DNA from: Dacryopinax spathularia
Lineage: Eukaryota > Basidiomycota > Dacrymycetes > Dacrymycetales > Dacrymycetaceae
Length of the DNA: 64,000 bases
Assembly: GCA_037974965.1 (NCBI GenBank)
Contig: JBBPFI010000001.1
Location: 2,542,001-2,606,000, forward strand
Direction of reading: 5' to 3'
Under the pieces are notes generated by a model, which had not been told where the DNA came from, did not search any database, and worked only from the letters and a program-made list of their open reading frames with translations. The translations under genes and the position numbers were made by a program. Shown one piece after another: positions 36,101-46,545 of the stretch (position 1 is the stretch's first letter; each line of letters opens with the position of its first letter).

Positions 36101-37903
36101 ATCAGAGCTCAAACTGCTCAATACGCAGATCGAGGAGGCGCAGGGCGAAGCATTTAGGAATATCGCGAAGGGCGAGAATGCCAAGGGCTGGATCTTGCTC
36201 GGGAGGGGGATTAGGTGGTTGCATGGCGTGCAGATGATAGAGGGCAGGAGCAAGGAAGATATTAGGTGGGACGAGCTGCAGGTGCAGGGGAGCGGGTTTG
36301 GGAACCGCGTTGGGTATTGGATGATAGTCGCGTTGACGGCGTTCTTGCTTGCACTTACCAGTAAGTCTCTATTGTCCGTGCTGGACACTCCTAACTTACG
36401 CTTTGCAAGTCGTTCCTGTTGCAGCGCTGGCACTGAGCGACGCGCCCGACTTTGCCCACAATTTGCCCTTCCTAAACGACATGACCCCAACCTCGCTGGG
36501 TCCGTCGCTAGCCATCACCCTTGTTCCAGCGCTGGCAGCCACCATGTTCGTGGCTGTAGCCTTAGCAATCGTCACATGTGCGTGCTGGCCGCTTTCATGT
36601 TCCTGCATCTTCTAATATCTTGCCCAGACTTCTCCCGGTTTAGCGGCTCGCCATCAGTCTTTGGCTCGCAGTTCATAGCGTTCAAAGCTACCTTCCTCAT
36701 CCTCGCTCTCATCGCGGGCATATGGCTGATAGCTGCATCTGCTGTTCTCTTCGGTCTGGAAGCGTTCAATCTTGCTTGGAATCAGGCCGCGACTGTCGCC
36801 GACGGATCTATCTATATTGCCGTTCTCGCCTTGACGATCGTCCTTAATCTGGCATGTATTGCACCTGCTATCCTACTGCTCAACCTACCAAGGTTGTGGA
36901 GAGTCAGGTGGAGAGGCAAGAAGGCGATTACTCCCCGACAGCGTTTCAGAGGTACGGCTATCAAAAATGTACTCCACGCCAGGGCTGACTTTCGCTAGCT
37001 ATGTATCCGCCTTTCTACAACTACGCCCATGCCACGAGCTTCTGCATCGTTGGCATCGTATTCGCGGCAGCATTCACTCCCCTTTTTCCCCTTATCGGAC
37101 CGGCAATCGTACTTCTGCTTCTGCTGTCCGTTGTTGCCCATCGCTTCCTCATCGGCTATGTCTACCAACGAGGCGGTCAGACAGGCGGTCTTCTCGAGAT
37201 CTGGATGATGCGCCGCCTCTGCGACCTGCTCGCGCTGCAGCCGATCCTTCTTGGTCTGCTCATGTTCAGTCGCACTGAATGGGCTATCGGAGGTGTCCTC
37301 ATCGGGGTTGGTGCATTGCTTATCCTTTTCGTTGAAGTCTACGCCGCACGCAAAGAGCACAAGATGGACGGACCGGAACGGCTCAGCCAAAACTCCTTGC
37401 GCGCTCTGCACGCCTTCCAAGAAGCGGTGTCCGGTCGTCAACGAGAAGGAGCCGAAGCGGAAAGTCTTGTATCGGCTCGAGCAGGCGCTCCAGCCCCTGT
37501 ATCCGAAGGAGGGACAGGACGACACAGGCGCGGCTCCATCGCTTCGATTCTGGACATGATGGCCATGACGCTCTCCGTCATGCCATCCAGCCGACGGTCG
37601 CAGCCCGTGCCCTTACCAACAGAACACATCGACGATCTAGTATCAACCATCAGAGCTGCCCATACGCACCCTGCCGCGCCCGAGAGCCCACCTAATCTTG
37701 AGGGGCATCCTACTCCGTTCGAGGATCCTGCCGAAGAGACGGCTGGATTGCTCTATCCTCCGGAGCTGCTGGCACCAGTCCCGATCGTCTGGCTGCCAGA
37801 TGATGGCGACGCAGGCGTAGCTCGTGCTGAGGCATACGATTTGCAGAGATATCACGGACTACTCACCATAATCGACCCTATACCTCCAAAACCACGGACA
37901 TGA
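33165..37903 (+). CDS. Large CSC1/OSCA (DUF221)-type membrane channel-like protein
   Basis: Probable member of the calcium-permeable stress-gated cation channel family (CSC1/OSCA/TMEM63), plasma membrane. About 1.53k residues. N-terminal about 300 residues are Ser/Thr-rich, likely an O-glycosylated exterior stalk. TM1 is at about residue 300-325 (FSFLIGLILWGAFALL), followed by two more TM segments. A very large cytosolic loop (about 34700-36300) contains the region equivalent to PHM7_cyt plus low-complexity Ser/Pro/Glu segments. The seven-TM core follows, including ITPRQRF and FYNYAH and the GYVYQRGGQTGG motif, which resemble conserved blocks of the 7TM domain. Introns near 36361-36409, 36579-36628 and 36953-36999. 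No signal peptide is seen with the ATG at 33165, so an upstream exon is possible. Confidence 0.78.
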
Positions 37904-38278
37904 ACAGATGACTAACTAACGGAGATAACTAGGGCTCGTTACGATTGAAAAGACCAGTAGACGACTTTCTTCACTTGTAGCAATGGAACATTTTGGGGCT
38001 AGATAATGGTGTACATTTCCCGCTAATGACTGTATGGATAGAATTTACGGCTATATGTGATATGATTTTGGGCATGTAGCAGAAGACGTGAAGATACTCT
38101 GGGGCCCTTGGCGTGCGGTGGAGGTGACTCGGGCATGGTCGGAACCGAACGAAGCCGGCATGTTTCCGGGAGTAATCACGTTCAACTTCCCTGGTTTGTT
38201 GTCGCCTTGGTCTGTATATTCTCTAGCTTTCACCAGCGTTTCTTCCTGGTTATACCCGCATTCACGCTGTACATTCAG
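37904..38278. other. Short intergenic region before F-box gene
   Basis: AT-richer than its surroundings. No coding signal was seen; it probably holds the F-box gene promoter. Confidence 0.45.
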
Positions 38279-39652
38279 ATGTCTGGCCCTAAAACTCAAA
38301 GTGTCCGCGTTTCGTCTTCAAAGGCAGCAGCAAGGGAGTCCGCTTCCCGCGAACCAGACCCCTCTGCACGATCAAAGGCGACAGTCGGCGCGCAGTCTGA
38401 TCAAGGCCCTGGTATGTCATATCCTTCTTACGATACGTGCCAGCATCCTCTTCGCACGGGTAGATATTGACGTTCCCTAGCTCGTTGCTTCATTTCTCAA
38501 CTTCCCGACGAGCTGCTCTCTTCAGTTTTCGAGCACGTCGCCATATCCTACGAAAGATCAGCAACCTCGCTTCCTGCCTTGTATTCTTTCCTCCGCACTG
38601 CCACGAGCATATGCCGGAAATGGTACACTGTCGCGATCCGGACACCGCGACTCTGGCGGACTGTTCATACACTCGGTCCTCAATGTCGCCTACTTCTGGA
38701 ACGGAGTGGTGTGGTACCTCTACACCTAATATGCCAGTTGGAACCCATGGCGGACTTTGCGTTGGCACATCTCAATCGGTCCGAGCTAGAGGCCCGCATA
38801 CAGTTCCTCAGCATCGCTTCACGCCGTGATTTCTATGTCTACGGATCCTCGCCCATGGATCTCTTCCATATCTTGAACGCGATTCCCCGACACATTCCCC
38901 TACGCGAAGACCAGAAGTTTCCCGCACTCACCGACGCGTCCCTCGGACCAGCAAGATTTGTAGAATTCGGCGATCTCATAACCTTCGCCTCTTGTGCCCC
39001 GGACCTGAAAAGGCTCCGACTACGAACTACAGCGTGGGCGTGGTATCCACAGACCACACTACCCCAAAATCGACGTAGGGCAGTGTTTCCGCAGCTGGAG
39101 GAGCTAGAGCTCATCAATCTGGGCATGGCGAACGCCGAAGAGGCATTGTATTTCTTTGACGCACCACGCCTTACTCGAATACTCCTTGTCCTCGGCGATG
39201 ATGAAGGCTACAAACAGCTCGAACATCCAATTCAGCGCACTTTTCGAGGCACATCGCTCTTGGATCTTACTATCGACACCGGACATATCACCGTTGGCGA
39301 TATCATCGAGCTCCTCGCATCCTTACCGACGGTACAGGAGCTTGGTCTATTCAGGCGGCCGAAGGCGACATACAAACAAAAGTTCACTGAGCTCTTCCAC
39401 TGCTTCGCTCGGAGGGCTGAGGGCGAGTTCCCCATGCTCCCAAATCTGAGAACATTCGCCCATTACGATGTTGTCGTCTCTCTCGAGGATCTCCGGCTGC
39501 TTGTGGAAGCGCGAGAACATCATCAACCACCTGTGCAGGAGCTTGGATTCAAGGAGATCCAGTCAGCTTGGTATCTGGACAAGGACTTCAAATGGCTGAA
39601 GAAGCGCGTCAAGATCTTCGAATGGTCGCCAAATCATGTCGAGCAACAGTAG
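38279..39652 (+). CDS. F-box protein
   Basis: Predicted substrate adaptor of an SCF ubiquitin ligase. Exon 1 is 38279-38411, the intron 38412-38480, and exon 2 runs to the TAG at 39650-39652. Splicing joins a polar Ser/Arg/Lys N-terminus to an F-box: LPDELLSSVFEHVA, with the W-R pairs CRKWYTVAIRTPRLWRTV, as in the large basidiomycete F-box family. The rest has irregular leucine-rich spacing (LKRLRLRTTAW, LEELELINLG, LLDLTIDTGH), suggesting LRR-like repeats that would bind the substrate. The target is unknown. Confidence 0.85.
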
Positions 39653-40624
39653 TTCCCCAGCACGCTCGGGTCACATCGATGTCAATTAGCCATCTTTGTC
39701 TCCCCGTTACATAGAGCAAGGCATGTAATATTAGTATCGTCTCGTACACGGACTCTTGAGTTTCTGCCGAGCGTGTACGAGCATCAAGTCGATAACATGG
39801 GATCTATCGACATGACGACCTAGTTCGAACGCCCTAAGCCCCAACGCGATCTCATCGATGTGGATCAAGCTCGAGCTGCACCGCCTAGCTGAAGTGGTTC
39901 GCCGCACGACCACGCAAGCCTCGCAGCGGCGTCGCCTCCGGTCATCTCAGCCCTCAGCCGCATGAAAAGCGTGCTTCTGACGTGTTGTCGGTACAGACCG
40001 CTATTGTCTGACTCGATCTCCTCTATCTCCGCACCAATGGTTTCAGTAACGGCAGCATCGCTTTTCCTTTCAACTGCGCTCCCGTTCCCCGCTTCTGGAG
40101 CCTGTATTACCACGCTCTGGGATAGTAAAGTAGCTCGTGCTGATCTCAACGGTAATCCGTCGTTTGGCACCTTAGTCGCTCGCGCTCGTGCGTCGGGAGG
40201 AGCGATGCACATGCAGAAGCATGTGAATCGAAGCTGATAAGCGCATGAATTCTGCCCTTCCAGTCACATGCGCTGCCACCTCACAATGAAATGAGTCCCA
40301 TGACCGTTCGAACAAACCTTGATAACGGCAACGACTGCATCGCTTTCCCTGAAAGAGGCGCTCTGATACCAAGATTTTGGTTCGCAGAACCCTTTGTCGG
40401 CATCAGTCCACGCGCATCCGAAGCGAAACGAGGCTAAAGCTAGGAGGCTTTGATGCTCCACAACAAAGGGAGTCGCGTGTGATTGGCTGTGGGCCTCCCC
40501 CAACAGAGGCTATTCATTGTCAGGCACCACGAGAAGCAGCCCCTGTTCGCCTCCGAAGGCCATCCTCATGCCTCGCCGCATACCACATTCCGCCTTTAGG
40601 CCCCGTACCTCCCTCGCACAAGCG
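39653..40624. other. Intergenic, only weak minus-strand ORFs
   Basis: A minus-strand frame at 39865-40212 (115 codons, acidic patch EIEEIESDNS then a helix with RSTLFMRLRAE) and a second at 39731-39913 look mildly protein-like. I found no convincing intron joining them, so no gene is called. A CpG-poor stretch precedes the TATA box of the next gene. Confidence 0.4.
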
Positions 40625-40632
40625 TATATAAA
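40625..40632 (+). promoter_or_regulatory. TATA box of micro-exon gene
   Basis: TATATAAA lies 75 bp before the ATG at 40707. A start of transcription about 30 bp downstream would leave a 5' UTR of about 50 nt. This supports the small first exon being real. Confidence 0.6.
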
Positions 40633-40706
40633 CCCCCCGGTTCGCCCCTCTCGCAGCCCCTCATCCTTTCTCCTCGAGGGCCGCACTGGGTGTACAGCCC
40701 GTCGAC

Positions 40707-41788
40707 ATGGGCCAAGAGGTTAGCGTCTCAACTCCCTTGACTGACCGTCTTGCTCATTGCCTTTGCTATACGCTCCCCTCCCTCAGCTCTCCACTACCGC
40801 CGCTGTATTCAGTGAGTCACCATCCTTGCCTCCTACTACGAGCAGTCGCTGACATCATCATCCCAGCCACTGAGTGCCTCGGGCAATTCTCAGGGTGGAC
40901 CGGGGTAGGCTCCTCTGGTAACCCTCCCCCTCGAGGATGAATAGGATTTCCGGCAACTGCCCGCCTGGTGGCTTTGGACGCAGGTCAGTCCTCCCTCCCA
41001 CCGTCCCGGGGCGCCTTCGTCGGTTGCTCAACAGCCTGATCTATAGGACGGGGAGCGTGGAGCCATCCTCGCAGACCATCCGCCGTAAGCATATCCCTCT
41101 TTCGTCTCGAGCTCGCCCCTGACTGGTGTCTTCAGCTAAGTGTAAGATCGGCGGGGTCGTTCCTGTCGGCCATTCAAGAAGGCCACCGCGGCAGTCATAT
41201 AACGGTAAGTCTGCGTGACCGTCCCTGGTGTGTCGACCGCGTCCCAACCCCCGCCAACGGATCCCAACTGGAGTGCAAGCTGTCGGACGCCGACCAAGGC
41301 AGAATCCCCAAGTCAGGTCTGAAACCTCGTCAAAACAACAACCAACATAAATACCGCTCGGAATTGCCCATGTCGCCGGGGCGACGACAAAAATTGGCAT
41401 ACTTCCGCCCGAAACGCGCATGTTGCACGAGCGAAGAAACAATCCGCCAAAACTTGCCCGAAACGGGTATAATGACGCAGCCACCAACAACCAAACAATC
41501 AACAGAAACTCGCCGATCTGTGTCGACAACGCCCCTAAGGAGTCGTCCGACAACAACCGTAGAATAGTCTTCCCTTTCTGAGATAGCTAACGAACAGAAA
41601 CTGACCTACAGCAGCGACGGCAACCTGACTCCAGCCTTCGACCCGACAACAGCGATTTCGACTTCGACTTCGACCCCGACCCCGACCCCGACAACAGCGG
41701 CTCCGACATCGACTTCAGCAAGAACAGCGACGACTCGACTTCGACTACGACTACGACCGACATCGACTTTCGGCCTCGGCGGTACTAG
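40707..41788 (+). CDS. Micro-exon gene: N-myristoylation-type start and acidic tail, unknown function
   Basis: Hand-built model, seven exons: 40707-40718 (12 nt), 40787-40811 (25), 40867-40904 (38), 40945-40983 (39), 41047-41084 (38), 41141-41558 (418) and 41612-41788 (177). Lengths sum to 747 nt, and the frame stays open to the TAG at 41786, giving 248 residues. It begins MGQELS, fitting the N-myristoylation consensus (Gly2, Ser6). The middle has Trp-rich (LPAWWLWTQ) and basic parts. The tail is Asp-rich (repeated DFDFDF, DPDPDPD) and ends basic. Weak point: the exon-6 acceptor needs the AG at 41140, since the AG at 41135 would give a stop. No family recognised. The TATA box at 40625 supports transcription. 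Confidence 0.5.
41641..41760. repeat. Low-complexity CGACTT/CGACCC hexamer tract
   Basis: Imperfect tandem hexamers of CGACTT, CGACCC and CGACTA type. In the favoured frame they code the Asp-Phe / Asp-Pro acidic tail of the micro-exon gene; in the next frame they code Ser/Thr/Pro. Confidence 0.8.
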
Positions 41789-41830
41789 TGGGGGGCAGTG
41801 GGGGTATCACCCCCACTGCCCCCCACTAGT
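41784..41830. repeat. Perfect 22-bp inverted repeat, 3-nt loop
   Basis: Left arm 41784-41805 and right arm 41809-41830 are exact reverse complements, separated by ATC. Each arm is bounded by ACTAGT and is G- or C-rich. The stop codon of the micro-exon gene sits inside the left arm. It would form a very stable hairpin in RNA or a cruciform in DNA. Confidence 0.97.
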
Positions 41831-42656
41831 GCGTTAGGTACATTTAGGTAGCATGTGATCAATGAAAATCCATTTATCCCTCATTCTGTGTGTTGTGTGT
41901 GGTAGTACTGCGGCTTTCTCTTGTCTGATGCCAGACAGGTACTGTTGTGCGGCGATTCATGCTGTTTAATGATGGTCATCCGGGCAAATCCAAGTCATCC
42001 GCGGAGTCATCTGACATGTGAGCAACTTCCGTGAAAAACAGTATTGATTGCACGGTCTGAGACGTCTTCGATCACGCATGGACTTCCCGTGGCCGCCCTT
42101 CAGAGGAAGCGAATTGCCGCAGTACGTCAACTATACGACCGAGCATAGGCGCACGCGAATTCACAGAAGTACACGAATACGATTAGAACAATGTTACACG
42201 ATATTGCATGTTATGGGAACCAGGACCAGAACCAGGACCAGAACCATGTCGATATTGAATAATGTTTTTGGGTTTCGTCGGTTCGGAGTCGTAACAACAA
42301 GTGAAAGCACAAAGGTGGATAACAGCTAACGGGCGGGGCCGGACGACTGAAGACTGATACTGGTGTTGATGATGATGATGGATGTGGTGTAACGGCCGAG
42401 GATGAGGATGATGATGTACTGCGCGAAGGTCGCAGGGAAAGGAAACCGTAGTGAAACAAGAGTAAGACGCAGAAATGATTGGAAGCATGCAGTGGTTGGG
42501 TGATGCGAGAACAGTTGATGCGCATGGTGGTTGGTGATTGCGATGGTTGTCGTGACACAGAATGGTGCGGTTGTGATGTCTCATGATTTTGTCGTGAAGT
42601 GCTGCCAGGGTCCAAGAGACCGTCCCCAAGTCAAAGCATATGAAGTAAGCTTGCCC
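41831..42656. other. Intergenic with microsatellites
   Basis: Downstream of the hairpin the sequence is AT-richer and then carries GAT-type trinucleotide patches (about 42365-42380, 42403-42415). No coding feature is supported. It is the 3' flank of the long minus-strand gene. Confidence 0.5.
42217..42246. repeat. 12-bp tandem repeat (GAACCAGGACCA)
   Basis: About two and a half copies in direct tandem. Short minisatellite in the 3' flank of the gene ending at 42657. Confidence 0.85.
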
Positions 42657-44483
42657 TTAGTGCGCGATGATCGTCCTGTCGGACGCGCTCGATACCAGTG
42701 ATGCTCCTTCCTCGTAGTAGTTCCAGACACCAGCGGCCAACTTCTCCGCCATGGCGCGTTCTTTGCGCTCACGGAGCTGCTTGCCACCACGCTTGCCACG
42801 GCGCTTCTTGCTGCCAGAGCTAGCAAGCGAGGAGGTAGAGCTGCAAGGAGAAAGGCGAGAAGATGGATCAGTCGCAGCGCTCGAGGCAGTCGTAGCCGAC
42901 GGGCAGCCAATGGACGAGATCGGGGAGACGCTGCGAGTCTCAGGCAGGGAGAGAGGGTAGAGCAGGTCGGAAACGGGACGAGTGGTGATGGCCTCCATCT
43001 CGTCAGCAGCAGGCAGGCTGAAATGGAACGCAGGGAAATCGGTAGGCTTCTTTTCCAAGCGAGGCGCGTTCGTAAGGTGAGCAGGCTGGAAGCGCGGAGC
43101 CATCGCGCTCAAGCGGCTCATTCCAGTCTCGCGCTTGACCACCGACTGATGCTCTCCACGGATCTGAATAGGCTTGCCCGTCACCCAGCCGGCGTTTTCC
43201 TCAATCGCATCCTCGACTTCGACCGGCGAGACGGTCTCGAGCGGCGCAGTGAGACTTTCGTCGTATTCGATGTCCTCGTCGAGAGTCCAGTAGTAGTCGA
43301 CGCGGTCCTCCGTCTTCTCTGGCAGTCCAAGGTACAAGCCGCTACCGCGGACGAAGACGTTGCCACCCTCGTACCTCTGGATTGGAACGCCGGTCCAGCG
43401 CATATGACGGATGGCGCTTCCCTTCGTCGCTCTCACGGTAGGCTGCCTTTCGCGGGGTGGTGCGGCGTACAGCGGCGCCTTACCCTCAACGAAGGGCGAT
43501 GCGAAAGGAGATGGGAAGATGGACGAGGCGAAATCGTTCGGTGTGGCCACGGTGGACTCGGTCATCATGGTGGAGCAGCGAGACATCGGAGGCGGAACCG
43601 GAGTCGCGCGACCGCTGGCAGGAATCGCAGCCGTCTTTGCGGGTACCTCGAACGGAACACTGGACCAGTGGGGACGAGGCGGCCAGTTGTGACCGAAGGA
43701 CACGGGCTCAGCCGACTCAGCAAGGGCGAGGTCATCGTCTACGGGTGCATCCTGCAAGGAGATGTCAATATATGCGTCGTATATGCGCATATACAAGGAA
43801 AGACGCACCAATTTTTCGAGCAGGTTGTCCGGCATCATCTCCCAGACGTCCTCATGCGGGGCTCTGAGGCCCTTGGCCATCTCCCACTGCTCGAATGTCC
43901 AGTCCTCCTCCTCAACACCAGCGCTGAAGAAGCGCTGGGTGTCGACGACTGCGCCGCTGGCCGAGAGGACGTCCAGCTGAACAAAAGCGGCGGGTGGGAT
44001 GCGCAGCACGCCATCGTCTGTGCCGGGATCGCAGCGAGCACGGAAATGGAAGTCGACGGGAGTGGAGCCGAGGTAGTGCCAGAACACGTCACGCATGGTG
44101 TCGGGCCGAATGGAGGTAGCCTGGCAGACGGTGCTTGAGAGGATTGCGGGGATGATATCACGGCTGCCGTCCCTGGAGAGTTTGAAGCGGAAGTCATACG
44201 GTGCTGGAGAAGCGGCGTTGATCTGAGATGACAGGAGGTGATAGAGAGAAGAGCGGATGAGCTTGAGCATGGCGAGCTCGATCTTGTGCACGCGAGCGCC
44301 AGCGACGGGGTACGCGGGGATGAGCTGCTCGATGATGGTGTGGGCGGCGAGGAGGGGCATATGCGGAATGTAGTGGGCGCGGGGGAGACGAGGCATTGCG
44401 CTGCAGGCTTCGACGCTGAGACGAAGGAGCTGATCGTGCGAGCGGTCGGCCATGACGTGGACCGAGGCAGCTGTAGATGACAT
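42657..44483 (-). CDS. Long basidiomycete hypothetical protein
   Basis: About 608 residues from the ATG at 44483. The frame stays open further upstream, but that part is pyrimidine-rich and looks like 5' UTR. The N-terminal half is compact and helical (HDQLLRLSVEACSAMPRLPRAHYIP, HKIELAMLKLIRSSLYHLLSS). The central part has DVFWHYLG and an LYLGLPEKTEDRVDYYWTLDEDIEYDE strand/acidic region. Ser/Pro/Thr-rich linkers follow, and the end has a Lys/Arg cluster (KKRRGKRGGKQLRERKERA) that could be a nuclear localisation signal. No catalytic motif or known domain recognised. A 57-nt GT-AG segment at 43752-43808 could be an intron without changing frame. Confidence 0.65.
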   Translation of the reverse strand: MSSTAASVHVMADRSHDQLLRLSVEACSAMPRLPRAHYIPHMPLLAAHTIIEQLIPAYPVAGARVHKIELAMLKLIRSSLYHLLSSQINAASPAPYDFRFKLSRDGSRDIIPAILSSTVCQATSIRPDTMRDVFWHYLGSTPVDFHFRARCDPGTDDGVLRIPPAAFVQLDVLSASGAVVDTQRFFSAGVEEEDWTFEQWEMAKGLRAPHEDVWEMMPDNLLEKLVRLSLYMRIYDAYIDISLQDAPVDDDLALAESAEPVSFGHNWPPRPHWSSVPFEVPAKTAAIPASGRATPVPPPMSRCSTMMTESTVATPNDFASSIFPSPFASPFVEGKAPLYAAPPRERQPTVRATKGSAIRHMRWTGVPIQRYEGGNVFVRGSGLYLGLPEKTEDRVDYYWTLDEDIEYDESLTAPLETVSPVEVEDAIEENAGWVTGKPIQIRGEHQSVVKRETGMSRLSAMAPRFQPAHLTNAPRLEKKPTDFPAFHFSLPAADEMEAITTRPVSDLLYPLSLPETRSVSPISSIGCPSATTASSAATDPSSRLSPCSSTSSLASSGSKKRRGKRGGKQLRERKERAMAEKLAAGVWNYYEEGASLVSSASDRTIIAH

Positions 44484-46545
44484 GACTGTGTGATGACTGG
44501 TGTTGGAGCGGTCCTGGATGTATGTGGAGGGCAGTCCGATCCGGCGAACGGCGAAGAGGAGAATGTATGCAGTGGATGTGGTGGTTGGATGTTGATGATG
44601 AGATGGGACCGAGTGTGGTGGGAGAGGAGAGAGGGGAAAGGGAGAGAGATGAGAAGGAGGGAGGAGTGGAGTGAGGACGAAGTGGGAAGTGTGATATGGA
44701 CAAAACGGGCGAAGAAGGGTGGGTGAGTTATATGCGCGAGACAAAAGAGGGGGGAAAGCAGCCCTTGCCTCTCACTCGAAAACAACAGGGGCGGGGAAGA
44801 TTCCCGATCAGGCAGGATAGATCGGTGTTGGGTGGCCCAAGGAGAGGGGGGAAGAAGGGGGAGCAACAGCGAGGAGAAGCGATTCTTTGTCTCAGCGGCA
44901 GGGAGACAAAAGGCCACAGCACACCAACAGGACAATAGAGCGTCCCGCGGCGGTAGGTCCAAACGCTGGCGTTTCTGATCGTACCCCTCAACAAAGTCGG
45001 CTTCCAAAGTGTAGAGCGGATTCTTGGCAAAGGCGATTCCCCGTCTTCGTGAACTATCCATCCTGGCATCTCTGGCCTGCTTTATATATCTGAACGAGAA
45101 TATCAGCTTCGGCAGCCGTACCTTGCTCAAAGGAACGCGTGTACGTACACGCATTTCCTCAGCCCTCACTCATTTCCAACATCATTTCACACGCACCCTT
45201 TCTCGGTCACCGGCGAACAGACATCGGAGCCTGGCCCGTCATCAGAGTGTGAGGGACATAGCGCCAATTTGGCACTATGATTGGCCTTGTTCACCAGACA
45301 GCTGAGGTGCTGCCGGCGTTGCAATGCGCATTGCACGCACCCCGCACAAGGCGCGAGGCCTGTGCCAGCGCGCTCTCAGAAACACGTGTACATTCCTCCG
45401 CTCTACTTCCGGCCTCGATCGGTCTACCAAAGCCCGATCGGATTTCAAGGGTCTTTTAGACAATAGGAGTGCGAGTCAGCCGCCGTCAACAACCGTCTTC
45501 TATGCTTCTGCCCATATGGGACCATGGGTATTAGCAGCAACTGCGCAGTTTCCGCCTCACTTGTTATTCGCTCACTCCGCTCACCAGCCTCGAGGCTTCC
45601 TCTCAGCTGTAGGGTTCTCCGCCGGTCTATCCTCTCTGGTCTTCTTGAGCAAGTGATCATATTCAATCAACCTTCTTCCTCAGTCCTCGACGGCAACATT
45701 CTTGGCCAATACGCATACACACGCTCTGCTTCATTGATCGGCTATATTTCTGGGGTGACGATCCAAGCTATGCGTGAGGCAGGTAAACGCTTGCACCTTG
45801 TGCCACTTTACAAGACACACGATCACCACTCCACACACTTCGCACATCAACAATTATCGCTATAGACTCGCCTCCTCACGCCCCATATTCCCCAGACTTC
45901 CCAAGCCTTCCCCAACCTCATTTCTCGCTTCTTCTCAAGCTGTGAGGCTCGGCGCAACGCGAGCGGCAACAATGGCAACGCGCTTCCTTCCACTCCTTGC
46001 CGGCGGACCTAGCAGCCCTGCTCCATCAAACCCACCCGTATCAAGGGGTCAAGAAACGCTCCGAATCGACATCTTCCCCTGTCTGACCACCTCGAACCTC
46101 TCTAAGAGGAAGAAGCAGGAAGAAGCCGGTTCCTACAGCTTTTGGCTTCTCCTGAGTGCGGCCAGGGACCGCTTCTCCGCCACGTGCGGCACAAAGGGCT
46201 CGTGCTTCTGATCTTTACCACATCTCTGCTTTGCTGGCGACTTGTCTTTGCCCGTTTCACCTCTCGCGGGCCGTCAACACCTCGGCAACCGAGCTCTCTT
46301 CCTGATCCTGCAGGTTCTCGCCTGCATAGCCTTGCTGGTTTCTTCTGGCGTCGGCGCAGCTAGGGTCTGAGCGACGTCATGTCCATATCTGGCGATTCTC
46401 CCGACCCTAGGGATACGCAGCATCAAGCGCTTACCCGACCGGGTTTTGAAACGTGCTGTATCGCCTGAGCCATACACAATAAATGCTGAAATGCGTCCAC
46501 ATTGACCTTGTCGACCATACTACCTCGCATTAGTCGTTCGAGAAC
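44484..46545. other. Two-kb divergent intergenic region with one weak candidate
   Basis: The first 300 bp are the promoter of the minus-strand gene. A plus-strand ATG at 45972 opens a Ser/Pro-rich frame. A later frame (about 46211-46374) ends in a hydrophobic tail (LFLILQVLACIALLV) typical of tail-anchored or small membrane proteins. Joining them needs an unproven intron, so I do not call a gene. Confidence 0.4.

Noticed and set aside
39731-40212. Small minus-strand gene joining two helical ORFs
   Set aside because: No plausible intron joins the two frames (the only GT-AG pair is about 22 nt apart).
43023-44138. 371-codon plus-strand ORF
   Set aside because: Antisense shadow of the long minus-strand gene at 42657-44483.
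45972-46374. Small membrane protein with a tail anchor
   Set aside because: The two frames need an unsupported intron; no homologue recognised.
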